DNA of 64,000 nt from Pseudomonas fluorescens HK44. Lineage in GTDB: Bacteria > Pseudomonadota > Gammaproteobacteria > Pseudomonadales > Pseudomonadaceae. This document shows, one piece after another, positions 25,395 to 34,188 of this stretch. The position numbers and the translations under genes were made by a program. The stretch covers positions 118,728 through 182,727 of the forward strand of contig NZ_AFOY02000005.1 of NCBI RefSeq assembly GCF_000217955.3, written 5' to 3'. Position 1 is the stretch's first letter; the number at the start of each line of letters is the position of its first letter. The notes beneath the pieces were generated by a model that was not told where the DNA came from, did no database searches, and saw only the letters and a list, made by a program, of their open reading frames with translations.

Positions 25395-26282
25395 TCAGCG
25401 CGGGAGACAAGGGTGTTGGGTGTAACCAAGCATTTTATCGTAGAGATCGGCTCGACGATCGCGATGCAGATCGTTCAAGTTGTTCCAGATGGGCGCGCTA
25501 CGGGAGCTGGTCAGGTCGATGTCGGCAAACAGGATTTCCTGCTTGTCCGCTGAAGCTACTGCGCCAATCGGCCAGCCATTGGTGCCGGCAATCAGTGAGC
25601 AGCCCAGGTATCGGGCACCTCGTTCTTCGCCGATCCGGCTGGCGGCTGCAATAAACACGTTGTTGACGTGAGCTGCCGTCATCGTCAGATACGAAGCCAT
25701 GCATTTGCCGGCGTCATCGAACAGCGGCGGAGGCGTCCAGACCCAGTTGTTCAAACTGCAAATGATGTCCGCGCCTTGCTGACTCAGGATGCGCGGCACT
25801 TCCGGGAACCAGATATCCCAGCAGATCAACAATCCGATACGGCCTATTGGTGTATCAAAAACCGGGAAGCCCAGATCGCCTGGAGTGAACCAGAGTTTTT
25901 CCAGGTTCCACAAATGGGCTTTCCGATATTTCCCGATAAAACCGTCAGGTCCAACAAGAACACCGGTGTTGAAGAGCCGCATGCCGTCGCGTTCGGTTAG
26001 GCCGGCCACGAGGTAAACCTTGTGTTTGCAGGCGAAATCCATCCAGCTCTGCATGCTCGGTCCGCCGGGAACTGCCTCGGAATGGTCGAAAGCATCCTGC
26101 CGATTGCTGAAGAAATAGCCGGTATTTGTAAGCTCAGGCATAACGATGAGATTTGCCCCGCCATTGACCGCTTGTAGCGCCAGTTCCAGGCTGTGATGCA
26201 AATTCCCTTCACGATTCTCTATGCCGACTTGTGGGTCGAATTGCACGACTGCAACACGAACAGGACTCGTTGACTCACTCAT
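25395..26282 (-). CDS. Nitrilase-superfamily amidase
   Basis: 295 residues. The carbon-nitrogen hydrolase triad is visible: Glu in VMPELTNTGY (about residue 50), Lys in KYRKAHLWN (about residue 120), and Cys in LLICWDIWFPE (about residue 154). Length and motifs resemble DavA-type and omega-amidase-like amidases, which hydrolyse an amide to a carboxylate and ammonia. In P. putida DavA acts on the amide made by the lysine 2-monooxygenase DavB. Here the upstream gene is also a member of that monooxygenase family, so an equivalent second step is likely. Confidence 0.88.
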   Translation of the reverse strand: MSESTSPVRVAVVQFDPQVGIENREGNLHHSLELALQAVNGGANLIVMPELTNTGYFFSNRQDAFDHSEAVPGGPSMQSWMDFACKHKVYLVAGLTERDGMRLFNTGVLVGPDGFIGKYRKAHLWNLEKLWFTPGDLGFPVFDTPIGRIGLLICWDIWFPEVPRILSQQGADIICSLNNWVWTPPPLFDDAGKCMASYLTMTAAHVNNVFIAAASRIGEERGARYLGCSLIAGTNGWPIGAVASADKQEILFADIDLTSSRSAPIWNNLNDLHRDRRADLYDKMLGYTQHPCLPR

Positions 26283-26458
26283 TTACGCTGACCTCTTATT
26301 ATTGTTTTTCAACCTGTGTAGTTGTGTGTTTATAAGAGTTGAACCGGTGAGTGAGCGAAAGTCAGCGGCTTCCGTTAAGCGTGTAGTCCTTTTCCCAAGA
26401 TGAACGAGGTTGAGCCAATACACGGCGTGCATCGGCTTTTTAGCGGGGAAAGCTTAGG

Positions 26459-28404
26459 TCAGGTCCTGAGCTTGTACTCTGGATAGTCACTCATGGAAAA
26501 GCCGCCATTGAATGTAGCTTCGGTTTTATTGCAGATATGAATGACTGCATCGACGGCACCTCGAAAGCAAGGCTCTGTCCAGCCGGCATCGACTGAAAAA
26601 GACTCGCCAGAAAAATAGAGGCCAGAAATATGTGAAAAATCTCTGTTGTACTTCATCAAACCCACTGCGTCGTAGTAGGTTCCGGGTCTGTACAACTTTG
26701 CACACCCCAAAGCATTTTTATCGGTCATCCAGCGTTGGACGACTGCTTGATCAATGCCAATATAGGGAGAGATTTTTTCCTGGATATTGGCGGAGTTCAT
26801 AAGGATTCGATCAAGCTCTTTTGCGCATTTCGTAACCAGCTCTTTGTCAGTGAAGGACGCGAGTTTGGTTGCGTCATCCTCCCATGTGTAACTCAGAAGG
26901 ATGCAGTCATAATTATAGTTGTCGTTATAGCGATAGGTATAAATGTCGTGAATGAAACTATCTGTGACTATGGCTTGTGGGATTTTGGTGTTTTTTGATA
27001 AGAATGATTTTTTAATGGTGCATAGACTTTGCAACTGGTTTCCCAGTGAGCGGTTTTATAGGCATTGATCGTTTCGAATGGAAGCATTTCTTGATTGAAG
27101 TTCTCGAGCTTGATTCGAGTTTCGATCAGCCATGAGGGAAGGGTCATGATGATTGAATCAAAGTCGTCGAATAATTCCTGAGTTTGCCTGGGGTGGCTCG
27201 ATTTCCAGTTGTAGTAGACGCGTATTTTTTGATTGTCCAGTTTTTTCAGTTTTGTGACGGACGAGTCCGTCAGGAAACCATTACTGCGCTCAAGGCAGTG
27301 TTCGTAGAAGGATTTTCCGGTTTCGTCTGTTTTCATGAATAACAGGCATTCATCCAAAGAGGCGAGCCCGATATAGCGAGGTCTGTCGAAACCCAGCCCC
27401 TTGGAGTCAAAAACGGCTTCGCTGTGCAGGTGTGGTGAGGCTATCGGTTCACCGGTCGCGTCCACTCGGCCATGAATCAGTTGCAGCTGGCTGCTGAATC
27501 CAAAAATTGCCGTACGCAGGGGATAAAGCGAGCAGACATCGTAGAAGGCGCCCCAGCTACCGTCACCGATGCCTATCGAATAGAAAATGGCGGACTCGTC
27601 CGGGGACATTCCCATCCCTCCGAAGTCTCCTGGCGAGCTTTCATGCCAAGCGTCTACTATTGGCATGCTGACCAGGTCACGAAAAGAAATGCCCTCGTAT
27701 TTTTTGACGATACCAGCCCACATGGCTTCCCATCGTTGGCTGGCATAAACCTCTGCTACGTGGCGGGTCATGCGGTCAGCAAATGCTTTCCACTTGGCGT
27801 AAACCCGTTGAAGCTCCTCGCCAGGAGGTGGTGTCATGCCGTCTTCATTTGTCCATATCAACATCTGTGGAGTAGCGCTGCCTCCCATGCTTCCTTCTCG
27901 AAGATAGATGCCAGTCGACGTTACCCACTGGCTTCCGGGATTTGGGAAGTCTGAAATAGCCAAGTCAAACTCCTTGGCGTAGTAAGCCATCAGAGACTTA
28001 CCTTCTTTAGGCGGTTCGTCTGCTGTGTTGAAGAAGGGCATGCGCATCGCCCCCATTTCAAAGGGTGTATGACTTTCTACGGAGTTTCGGCTGCCGGGAA
28101 TTGTAAGGTGTCTGCCGCCTATGCGTTTGGATTGTTCTATAAGCGTTATATTGGTAAAGCCGCAACGATAAAGCTCTCTGGCGGCAGTGAGCCCAGTCAC
28201 ACCTGCACCAATGATGCATATTTTATGATGTGGGTTGGACGCGTTTGCGATGCCGTTTTCTTGTTCTACCAATGCTCGATAGTCAAAACATAAGTCTGGC
28301 GGGTTCGGGAAACGAGCGCTCCACTTGTTGTCAGATGAGCGCTTTGTTCGAGTAATATCTTTAGCAATATGTGACGGGTAGTTGTAACTAGAGCCGATGG
28401 TCAT
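26459..28404 (-). pseudogene. Tryptophan/lysine 2-monooxygenase-like flavoenzyme, frameshifted
   Basis: Two overlapping frames together give one protein of about 648 residues. The N-terminal part has the FAD-binding KICIIGAGVTGLTAARELY (about residue 63 on), IGGRHL and the family mark EMGAMRMPFF. The C-terminal part has LLSYTWEDDATK and the FAD-contacting AGWTEPCFRGAVDAVIHICN. Both resemble amide-forming flavin monooxygenases such as IaaM, DavB and phenylalanine 2-monooxygenase. The frames join at an A run (complement of 27008-27013): six A are present, and seven would give APLKKSFLSKN without a break. The gene may be dead, phase-variable, rescued by slippage, or carry a sequencing error. It is AT-rich relative to its neighbours and is the first gene of the island operon. 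Confidence 0.8.
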
Positions 28405-28616
28405 TGTTGATCTTCCCTGATGTGTGCATATTTTGTTTGCAGGGATGTATGTTGAGGTCTTGAACAGCAGGCTAACAAGTGTAAGTCTGAGTTATCCAGC
28501 ACTCTGGTTTCCGACTTTCTCGTAGGATAAAGGCCCGCGAAGCGAGGTGTTGCGTTTAGATCGCAATGTCGAGTTGGAATTGTTAGTTACATAAAGCTGC
28601 TGAAACAGGCGCTGCT
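28405..28616. other. Upstream region of the island operon
   Basis: 212 bp between the monooxygenase start codon and the right direct repeat; it should contain the operon promoter on the minus strand. It is A/T-richer near the gene. I see no convincing -35/-10 pair, regulator gene, integrase remnant or RNA gene. Confidence 0.4.
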
Positions 28617-28676
28617 CCTCAGCCGTCTGCTGGAAATGCAGTCCCACGAGTTCCTGTCGCGGGCGCACAAGCCGTA
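28617..28676 (+). repeat. 60-bp direct repeat, right copy (isolated zapE 3' fragment)
   Basis: It encodes the last 19 residues and the stop of ZapE in frame (LSRLLEMQSHEFLSRAHKP) with one change, Ala to Ser, and TAA instead of TAG as stop. The sequence before it shows no further zapE similarity. It marks the right edge of the putative island. Confidence 0.9.
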
Positions 28677-28696
28677 ACGGTCTGCATAAAAGGCCT

Positions 28697-28721
28697 GGTT
28701 GACCCTTTCTAAGGGGCAACC
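28697..28721 (-). terminator. Probable terminator after MBL gene
   Basis: On the minus strand GGTTGCCCCTT and AAGGGTCAACC form a stem with one mismatch just after the MBL stop codon, followed by AGGCCTTTT. The T tract is offset, so efficiency is uncertain. Confidence 0.55.
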
Positions 28722-28727
28722 GCGCCC

Positions 28728-29519
28728 TTATTGATCCGCCAGGGTCGGGAATTCCAGCACGTCCCCGTCGTTCGGAATCCGTAGGCGCGACTCGATGCCG
28801 ACCTGTCGGGCGGCGCTGGCCAGTGACTGGCGTGTCACCGGGCAGTGGCTGAGTGCTTCAAGGTGATTGGCGACCACTGTGCCTGACGACTGCCGAGTGA
28901 ATGCCAGCACCTCATCAATCCCCATGATGATATCCCCACCCAAATCGAAACGCGCACCGCCAGCCGGCACCACGGAAACGTCTGGGTTGTGCCGCGCAAC
29001 GAACGCCTGAACAGCCGGCGTGAGCAGCGTATCGCCCGTCAGGTAGAGGCTGGGCTCGCCGGGCATTTCAATCAAATAGCCCACGCCATGCTCCATCATC
29101 TTGCCTACCAGACCTCGGCCATGGGTGCAGCGAATCGTGCGGATCTGACCGCCGAGGAAGGCGCTCGGTTGCTCGTGATCGGTCGGTAAAGACTGAACAT
29201 TCAAATCGTGCTCGGCCAGATGAGCGGCGTCGTGCGGTGTGCAGATGACTGGAATCCGCGTCTCGCGCAGCCACTTCTTTGCGGCGCGATCCAGGTGGTC
29301 GAAGTGTCCTTTCTGGCAATGAGTGATCAGGCAGTGGGTGACGGACTCCAGTGCGGCAGTTGCCGAGCCGGGTAACTCGACCAGTGGGTTGCGGTCCCGT
29401 GCGCTGAATATTCGAAGGGGTGGAAGTGTGTGTTTTCGCGCCAGCATCGGGTCGACCAAGATACGATGAGGGCCGAGTTCCACAATAATCGTCGCGTTGC
29501 GTAGCTGATGAATCTTCAT
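28728..29519 (-). CDS. MBL-fold metallohydrolase (UlaG-like class)
   Basis: 263 residues from the ATG at 29517-29519, preceded by AGAGGAA. The fold starts with MKIHQLRNATIIVELGPHRILVDPML, typical of UlaG-like beta-lactamase-fold proteins. The metal motif is THCQKGHFDHLD (about residues 82-93): the HxDH part is normal, but the first His is three residues further upstream than in the usual HxHxDH. A metal-bridging Asp appears in YLTGDTLL and a late His in VVANHLEA. It is transcribed divergently from the adjacent GlxA-type regulator, 89 bp away, which may control it. Substrate unknown. Confidence 0.8.
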   Translation of the reverse strand: MKIHQLRNATIIVELGPHRILVDPMLARKHTLPPLRIFSARDRNPLVELPGSATAALESVTHCLITHCQKGHFDHLDRAAKKWLRETRIPVICTPHDAAHLAEHDLNVQSLPTDHEQPSAFLGGQIRTIRCTHGRGLVGKMMEHGVGYLIEMPGEPSLYLTGDTLLTPAVQAFVARHNPDVSVVPAGGARFDLGGDIIMGIDEVLAFTRQSSGTVVANHLEALSHCPVTRQSLASAARQVGIESRLRIPNDGDVLEFPTLADQ

Positions 29520-29608
29520 GGCGATTCCTCTGGGAAGAAGCGCCATTGTGTCCAGTCGCGTTGCGCTACAGAATGGCAGGCTCGGACATAATTAATTCGA
29601 TTTCAGCC

Positions 29609-30577
29609 ATGCCCCCACCTCTTCGAATCGGTTTGCTGCTTTTTCCTCGTTGCATGCCAGCGGGCTTGTTGGCTTTTGCCGATTTGTTGCACGCCGCCAA
29701 TCGTCGTGCCTCGCGTGTGTTCTTTGAAACGCGCTTCGTGGCCTTGCAGGCCGGTACGGTGGAATGCGCTCAGGGCCTGTCGTTACAGGTCGACAGCGCA
29801 TTGGCGGAGGCTGACTGTGACGCGCTGTTGATCCCCGGTTTCTGGGCCGAGTCGGCCCGGCAGGTCGACGAGACGCTGGCTGCCAATGCCCCTTTGGTGG
29901 CGGCGCTGTCGGCACGTTCGAAGAAACAGCAGCTGTGGAGTTATTGCAGTGGGGTCTGTCTGTTGGCCGCGAGCGGGAAGCTGGACGGTCAACCGGCAAC
30001 GGTGACGTGGTGGCTGGCAGACGTTATGGCGCAGCGCCATAACGCGGTGAAGTGGCAAAGCGAGCGTCACAGCATCATTAACGAGCGGACGGCTACCGCG
30101 TCCGGCGTGAACGGTTACTTGCCCATCGCTCAGGCCTTGATTGAGCGGTACGTCAGTGCGGAAGTGTTTCGCGACCTCACCAAGCTGATGGTGCTTGCGC
30201 GTCCGGCCCAGGCACATAGCGCCTTTGCGGCCATGAGCCTGATTGAGCAGTCGAGCTCTCTGTTGCGCCAATTGCATGCGCTCGTTGAGCAATTGCCGGC
30301 TGAACAGATAACCGTGCAGCGATTGGCAGAGCAACTCGGAATGTCTGAGCGCACGCTGTCGCGTAAGGTGAGCAGTGAAACCGGTGTTGCCGTTGCAACC
30401 TATGCTCGCTGCATCAAGCTGAACCAGGTCAGCGAACGCCTCATCCTCACGTCCGTAGCGGTCAATACGATCAGTGCCGAGTTGGGTTTCAGCAGCGACT
30501 CCAACCTGCGGCGCATGTTCAAGGAACTGACAGCGTTGACTCCACTGGAATACCGGCAGCAGTTCGGGCGGTATTGA
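29609..30577 (+). CDS. GlxA-family AraC-type transcriptional regulator
   Basis: 322 residues. The N-terminal DJ-1/PfpI-like domain is recognisable (RIGLLLFP start, ALLIPGF, and the nucleophile-elbow region WSYCSGVCLLAASG). The C-terminal AraC/XylS double helix-turn-helix follows (ITVQRLAEQLGMSERTLSRKVSSETG and ISAELGFSSDSNLRRMFKELTALTPLEYRQQF). Such regulators usually control a nearby amine, amino-acid or aldehyde pathway. The start is the ATG at 29609; upstream in-frame codons are possible but not family-like. The divergent MBL gene is a likely target. Confidence 0.88.
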   Translation: MPPPLRIGLLLFPRCMPAGLLAFADLLHAANRRASRVFFETRFVALQAGTVECAQGLSLQVDSALAEADCDALLIPGFWAESARQVDETLAANAPLVAALSARSKKQQLWSYCSGVCLLAASGKLDGQPATVTWWLADVMAQRHNAVKWQSERHSIINERTATASGVNGYLPIAQALIERYVSAEVFRDLTKLMVLARPAQAHSAFAAMSLIEQSSSLLRQLHALVEQLPAEQITVQRLAEQLGMSERTLSRKVSSETGVAVATYARCIKLNQVSERLILTSVAVNTISAELGFSSDSNLRRMFKELTALTPLEYRQQFGRY

Positions 30578-30610
30578 TGGGAAGGGCGGACTCGAACGCG
30601 AATACCTCGA

Positions 30611-30638
30611 AAAAGGGCCTGCAATGCAGGCCCTTTTT
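30611..30638. terminator. Bidirectional terminator after GlxA-type regulator
   Basis: GGGCCTGCA-A-TGCAGGCCC with flanking A and T runs, almost identical to the zapE terminator. It ends the regulator gene before a REPIN. Confidence 0.9.
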
Positions 30639-30656
30639 GTGCGCCGAAGATCCCAG

Positions 30657-30747
30657 TGTGGGAGCGAGCCTGCTCGCGATGACTGAGTGCCAGTCGACAT
30701 CAATGTTGGATGTCAGACCGCAATCGCGAGCAGGCTCGCTCCCACAG
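30657..30747. repeat. REPIN-type inverted REP pair, second sequence type
   Basis: GTGTGGGAGCGAGCCTGCTC at 30657 and its inverted copy ending near 30747 enclose about 45 bp. It lies between the converging GlxA-type genes. Confidence 0.88.
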
Positions 30748-30766
30748 GGGGGGATTGGCCCTTGGA

Positions 30767-31762
30767 TTAAGCGGCTTGCTGGAACTGCTGCCGATACTGG
30801 TTCGGCGACAGTTCGGTGTGCTGGCGGAACAGTCGGGCAAAGAAGCTCGCGTCGTCGTAGCCGACTTCGTAGCTGATGGTCTTGATGCTTTTGCGGCTGG
30901 CGGACAACAAGCCCTTGGCGGTTTCGATGCGCAACCGTTGCAGGTAGTGCAGCGGCTTGTCGCCGGTGGCGGTCTGGAAGCGCCGCATGAAGTTGCGGAT
31001 GCTCATGCCGTGCTCGCGGGCGACGTCTTCGAAGCGGAACTTGTCGGCAAAATGCTCTTCGAGCCAATGCTGGATCTGCAGGATGATCACATCCTGGTGC
31101 AGCTTCTGCCCGCCGAAACCGATACGGCCAGGTGAATAACTGCGCTGCACTTCATACAGAATGTCACGGGCCACGGCCTGGGCCACGTTGGCCCCGCAGA
31201 AGCGCTCGATCAAGTAAATGTAGAGGTCACAGGCCGAGGTGGTGCCGCCGGCGCAGTAGAGGTTGTCGGCGTCGGTCAGGTGCTTGTCCTGATTGAGCTG
31301 AACGTTGGGGAAGCGCTCTTCGAAGGTGTTGAAGAAGCGCCAGTAGGTGGTCGCTTCCTTGCCATCGAGCAGGCCGGCCTCGGCGAGCCAGAACACCCCG
31401 GTGGCTTCACCGCAGAGCACCGCGCCGCGTGCGTGTTGCTCGCGCAGCCACGGCAGCACCTGTGGATAACGTTTGCAGAGGGTGTCGAAATCGTCCCAGA
31501 ACGCCGGGAGGATGATGATGTCGGCGTTTTCCAGGCCGCCGTCCACCGGCATGATCACATCGCTGAAGCTGTTGACCGGTTTGCCGTCGGGGCTGACCAG
31601 GCGGGTTTCGAACACAGGGGTCAGGCCGTGGCCCAGTTGTTTGCCGTAACGCAGGCTGGCCAGATGGAAGAAATCCTTGGCTTGCATGAGGGTGGAAGCA
31701 AAAACCCGGTCGATAGCCAGGATGCTGACGCGCCGCAGGGGCGTGGAGAGTTGGATAGACAT
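30767..31762 (-). CDS. GlxA-family AraC-type transcriptional regulator (second)
   Basis: 331 residues from the ATG at 31760-31762. DJ-1/PfpI-like N-terminal domain (ADIIILPAFWDDF, VLCGEATGVFWLAEAGLL; the nucleophile position is not a clear Cys elbow) and C-terminal AraC domains (FRFEDVAREHGMSIRNFMRRFQTATG and ISYEVGYDDASFFARLFRQHTELSPNQYRQQF). It is only modestly similar to the neighbouring GlxA-type protein, so this is not a recent tandem duplication. It is divergent from an acyl-CoA dehydrogenase gene across 144 bp, which suggests that it regulates that gene. Confidence 0.88.
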   Translation of the reverse strand: MSIQLSTPLRRVSILAIDRVFASTLMQAKDFFHLASLRYGKQLGHGLTPVFETRLVSPDGKPVNSFSDVIMPVDGGLENADIIILPAFWDDFDTLCKRYPQVLPWLREQHARGAVLCGEATGVFWLAEAGLLDGKEATTYWRFFNTFEERFPNVQLNQDKHLTDADNLYCAGGTTSACDLYIYLIERFCGANVAQAVARDILYEVQRSYSPGRIGFGGQKLHQDVIILQIQHWLEEHFADKFRFEDVAREHGMSIRNFMRRFQTATGDKPLHYLQRLRIETAKGLLSASRKSIKTISYEVGYDDASFFARLFRQHTELSPNQYRQQFQQAA

Positions 31763-31906
31763 ATTCAATTTATTCTTATAGGGGAAAGTGGTCACCAAGC
31801 GGCTGGATCGTCTTATTTTTTGTCTGATGTGTCCAGTGTCCTGTTATCAGCGGGAGGCTTAGGCTCTGGGAGTCATTAGCGATCAACCATAACCACAGGT
31901 GCCCCG

Positions 31907-33043
31907 ATGATCCCCAGAACCTTGTTCAGTTCCGAGCACGAACTGTTTCGCGACAGCGTACGAACCTTCCTCGAAAAAGAGGCCGTACCGTTTCATGCGC
32001 AGTGGGAAAAGCAGGGCCATATCGACCGCACGCTGTGGAACAAGGCGGGGGAGGCGGGGATGCTTTGCTCCCATCTACCGGAAGCGTACGGTGGGTTCGA
32101 TGCGGACTTCCTCTACAGTGCCGTGGTGATCGAAGAGGTGGGGCGACTGGGGTTGACCGGTATCGGTTTCTCTCTGCATTCGGACATTGTGGCGCCGTAC
32201 ATCCTGCATTACGGCAGTGAAGTGCTGAAGCACAAGTACCTGCCGAAACTGGTCTCCGGCGAAATGGTTACCGCGATTGCCATGACCGAACCAGGCGCCG
32301 GCTCCGACCTGCAAGGGGTGAAAACCACAGCGGTGCTGGACGGTGACGAGTACGTGATCAACGGCTCGAAAACCTTCATCACTAACGGCTTCCTCGCGGA
32401 CCTGGTGATTGTCGTGGCCAAGACCGATCCCAAGGCCGGGGCCAAGGGCACCAGTCTGTTTCTGGTGGAGGCAAACACTCCGGGCTTCGAAAAGGGCAAG
32501 CGCCTGGAGAAGGTCGGGATGAAAGCGCAGGACACCTCGGAGCTGTTCTTCCAGGACGTCCGTGTGCCCAAGGAAAACCTCTTGGGCCAGGCCGGGATGG
32601 GCTTCGCCTATCTGATGCAGGAATTGCCGCAGGAGCGTCTGACGGTCGCCATCGGCGGTCTGGCCTCTGCCGAGGCGGCGTTGCAGTGGACCCTGGATTA
32701 CACCCGCGAGCGCAAGGCGTTCGGCAAGGCGATTGCGGACTTCCAGAACACCCGCTTCAAACTGGCGGAGATGGCCACGGAGATCCAGATTGGCCGGGTC
32801 TTCGTCGACCGCTGCCTGGAGCTGCACCTGCAAGGCAAGCTCGATGTGCCGACGGCGGCGATGGCCAAATACTGGGGCACCGACCTGCAATGCAAGGTGC
32901 TCGACGAGTGCGTGCAGCTGCATGGCGGTTACGGGTTCATGTGGGAATACCCGATCGCCCGGGCCTGGGCGGATGCGCGGGTGCAGCGGATTTATGCCGG
33001 GACCAATGAAATCATGAAGGAGATCATCGCGCGTTCGCTTTGA
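31907..33043 (+). CDS. Acyl-CoA dehydrogenase
   Basis: 378 residues, the family length. FAD-dependent alpha,beta-dehydrogenation of an acyl-CoA. Visible: the AMTEPGAGSDL signature (about residues 125-135), FITNGFLADLVIV, the ERKAFGKAI segment (about residue 270), QLHGGYGFM, and the catalytic Glu in YAGTNEIMKE near the C-terminus. Preferred chain length cannot be read. Isolated from other beta-oxidation genes; the divergent GlxA-type regulator probably controls it. Confidence 0.92.
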   Translation: MIPRTLFSSEHELFRDSVRTFLEKEAVPFHAQWEKQGHIDRTLWNKAGEAGMLCSHLPEAYGGFDADFLYSAVVIEEVGRLGLTGIGFSLHSDIVAPYILHYGSEVLKHKYLPKLVSGEMVTAIAMTEPGAGSDLQGVKTTAVLDGDEYVINGSKTFITNGFLADLVIVVAKTDPKAGAKGTSLFLVEANTPGFEKGKRLEKVGMKAQDTSELFFQDVRVPKENLLGQAGMGFAYLMQELPQERLTVAIGGLASAEAALQWTLDYTRERKAFGKAIADFQNTRFKLAEMATEIQIGRVFVDRCLELHLQGKLDVPTAAMAKYWGTDLQCKVLDECVQLHGGYGFMWEYPIARAWADARVQRIYAGTNEIMKEIIARSL

Positions 33044-33067
33044 ATTCAGGGTGAATGGAAGACCGCT

Positions 33068-33130
33068 TTCGCGAGCGGGCTCGCTCCCACAGGTACAGCG
33101 TAATCCTCGTGGGAGCGAGCCTGCTCGCGA
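33068..33130. repeat. Compact REP pair
   Basis: TCGCGAGCGGGCTCGCTCCC (33069-33088) and GTGGGAGCGAGCCTGCTCGCGA (33109-33130) are inverted copies only about 20 bp apart, between the converging acyl-CoA dehydrogenase and aldo-keto reductase genes. The second-type REP sequence is used. Confidence 0.8.
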
Positions 33131-33147
33131 TTGGGCTCATGAATCGA

Positions 33148-34188
33148 TCAAGGAGCCGGGTTCGGGTGATCCTTGTGAATCGCCTCGATCCCCGCCAGCA
33201 CTTCATCCGACAGTTTCAGGTCGAAACTGGCAATGTTGCTGTCCAGCTGTTCCAGCGTGGTCGCGCCAATGATGTTGCTGGTGACGAACGATTGCCGGGT
33301 CACGAATGCCAGGGCCATTTGTGCCGGGTCCAGGCCGTGTTCACGGGCCAGCGCCACATAACGGCTGCACGCAGCTTCCGACTGCGGGTTGAAATAGCGG
33401 CTGAAACGGCTGTAAAGGCTCAGGCGACCTTTTGCCGGGCGCGCCCCGCCTTCGTACTTGCCGGACAGAAAACCAAACGCCAGCGGCGAGTAGGCGAGCA
33501 GCCCGCATTGTTCGCGGATGGCGATTTCCGACAGGCCGATTTCAAAGCTGCGATTGAGCAGGTTGTAGGGATTCTGGATCGACACCGCACGCGACCAGCC
33601 GCGGGCTTCGGCCAGCGCGAGGAACTTCATGGTGCCCCATGGCGTTTCGTTGGACAGGCCGATGTGGCGGATCTTGCCGGCCTTGACCTGTTCGTCGAGA
33701 GCTTCGAGGGTGTCTTCCAGCGGGGTCAGGTTGACTTCGCTCTTGTGGGTGTAGCCCAGCTGACCGAAGAAATTGGTGCTGCGTTCCGGCCAGTGCAGTT
33801 GATAGAGGTCGATATAGTCGGTCTGCAAGCGCTTGAGGCTGGCGTCCAGAGCCTGGACGATGTGTTCGCGGTTGTGCTTGAGGTGGCCGCCGCGAATGTA
33901 GTCGATGGTGTTGCCGGGGCCGGCGATTTTGCTCGCCAGAATCCAGTCGGTGCGATCGCCACGACTCTTGAAGTAGTTGCCGATGTAGCGCTCGGTGGTG
34001 GCGTAGGTTTCAGCCTTGGGTGGCACCGGGTACATCTCGGCGGTGTCAATAAAATTGATCCCGGCGCTCTTGGCCCGTTCAATCTGTGCGAAGGCCTCTG
34101 CCTCGCTGTTTTGCTCACCCCAGGTCATGGTCCCGAGGCAAATTGCACTCACGTTCAGATCGGTACGGCCCAGCTGTCGATAGTCCAT
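33148..34188 (-). CDS. tas: NADP(H)-dependent aldo-keto reductase (Tas-like)
   Basis: 346 residues from the ATG at 34186-34188, matching Tas-type length. The aldo-keto reductase tetrad is present: Asp and Tyr in FIDTAEMY (about residues 47-54), Lys in ILASKIAG, and His in YQLHWPERS. The late SFVTSNIIGATTLEQL contributes to the NADP site. The specific Tas pattern EMYPVPP follows the first motif. It reduces aldehydes or ketones in the cytoplasm; true substrate unknown. It is transcribed away from rplM. Confidence 0.88.
   Translation of the reverse strand: MDYRQLGRTDLNVSAICLGTMTWGEQNSEAEAFAQIERAKSAGINFIDTAEMYPVPPKAETYATTERYIGNYFKSRGDRTDWILASKIAGPGNTIDYIRGGHLKHNREHIVQALDASLKRLQTDYIDLYQLHWPERSTNFFGQLGYTHKSEVNLTPLEDTLEALDEQVKAGKIRHIGLSNETPWGTMKFLALAEARGWSRAVSIQNPYNLLNRSFEIGLSEIAIREQCGLLAYSPLAFGFLSGKYEGGARPAKGRLSLYSRFSRYFNPQSEAACSRYVALAREHGLDPAQMALAFVTRQSFVTSNIIGATTLEQLDSNIASFDLKLSDEVLAGIEAIHKDHPNPAP

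Larger units (their letters stand above)
23009..28616. mobile_element. Candidate genomic island at the zapE 3' end
   Basis: A 5.6-kb segment bounded by the two 60-bp copies. It holds four minus-strand genes (flavin monooxygenase, amidase, membrane protein, asparaginase) that read as one functional set. The monooxygenase gene is AT-rich (for example 23 G+C in the 60 bases 26881-26940), unlike the GC-rich neighbours. No integrase, transposase or relaxase is visible, so the mode of entry is unknown: integrase supplied in trans or lost, or recombination through the homologous end. Confidence 0.65.

Noticed and set aside
28617..28676. Second zapE gene
   Set aside because: Only the last 19 codons are present and nothing upstream resembles zapE.
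31760..31906. Tandem duplication of the two GlxA-type regulators
   Set aside because: The two proteins share domain layout only; sequence differs widely and they are oriented convergently, so recent duplication is unlikely.
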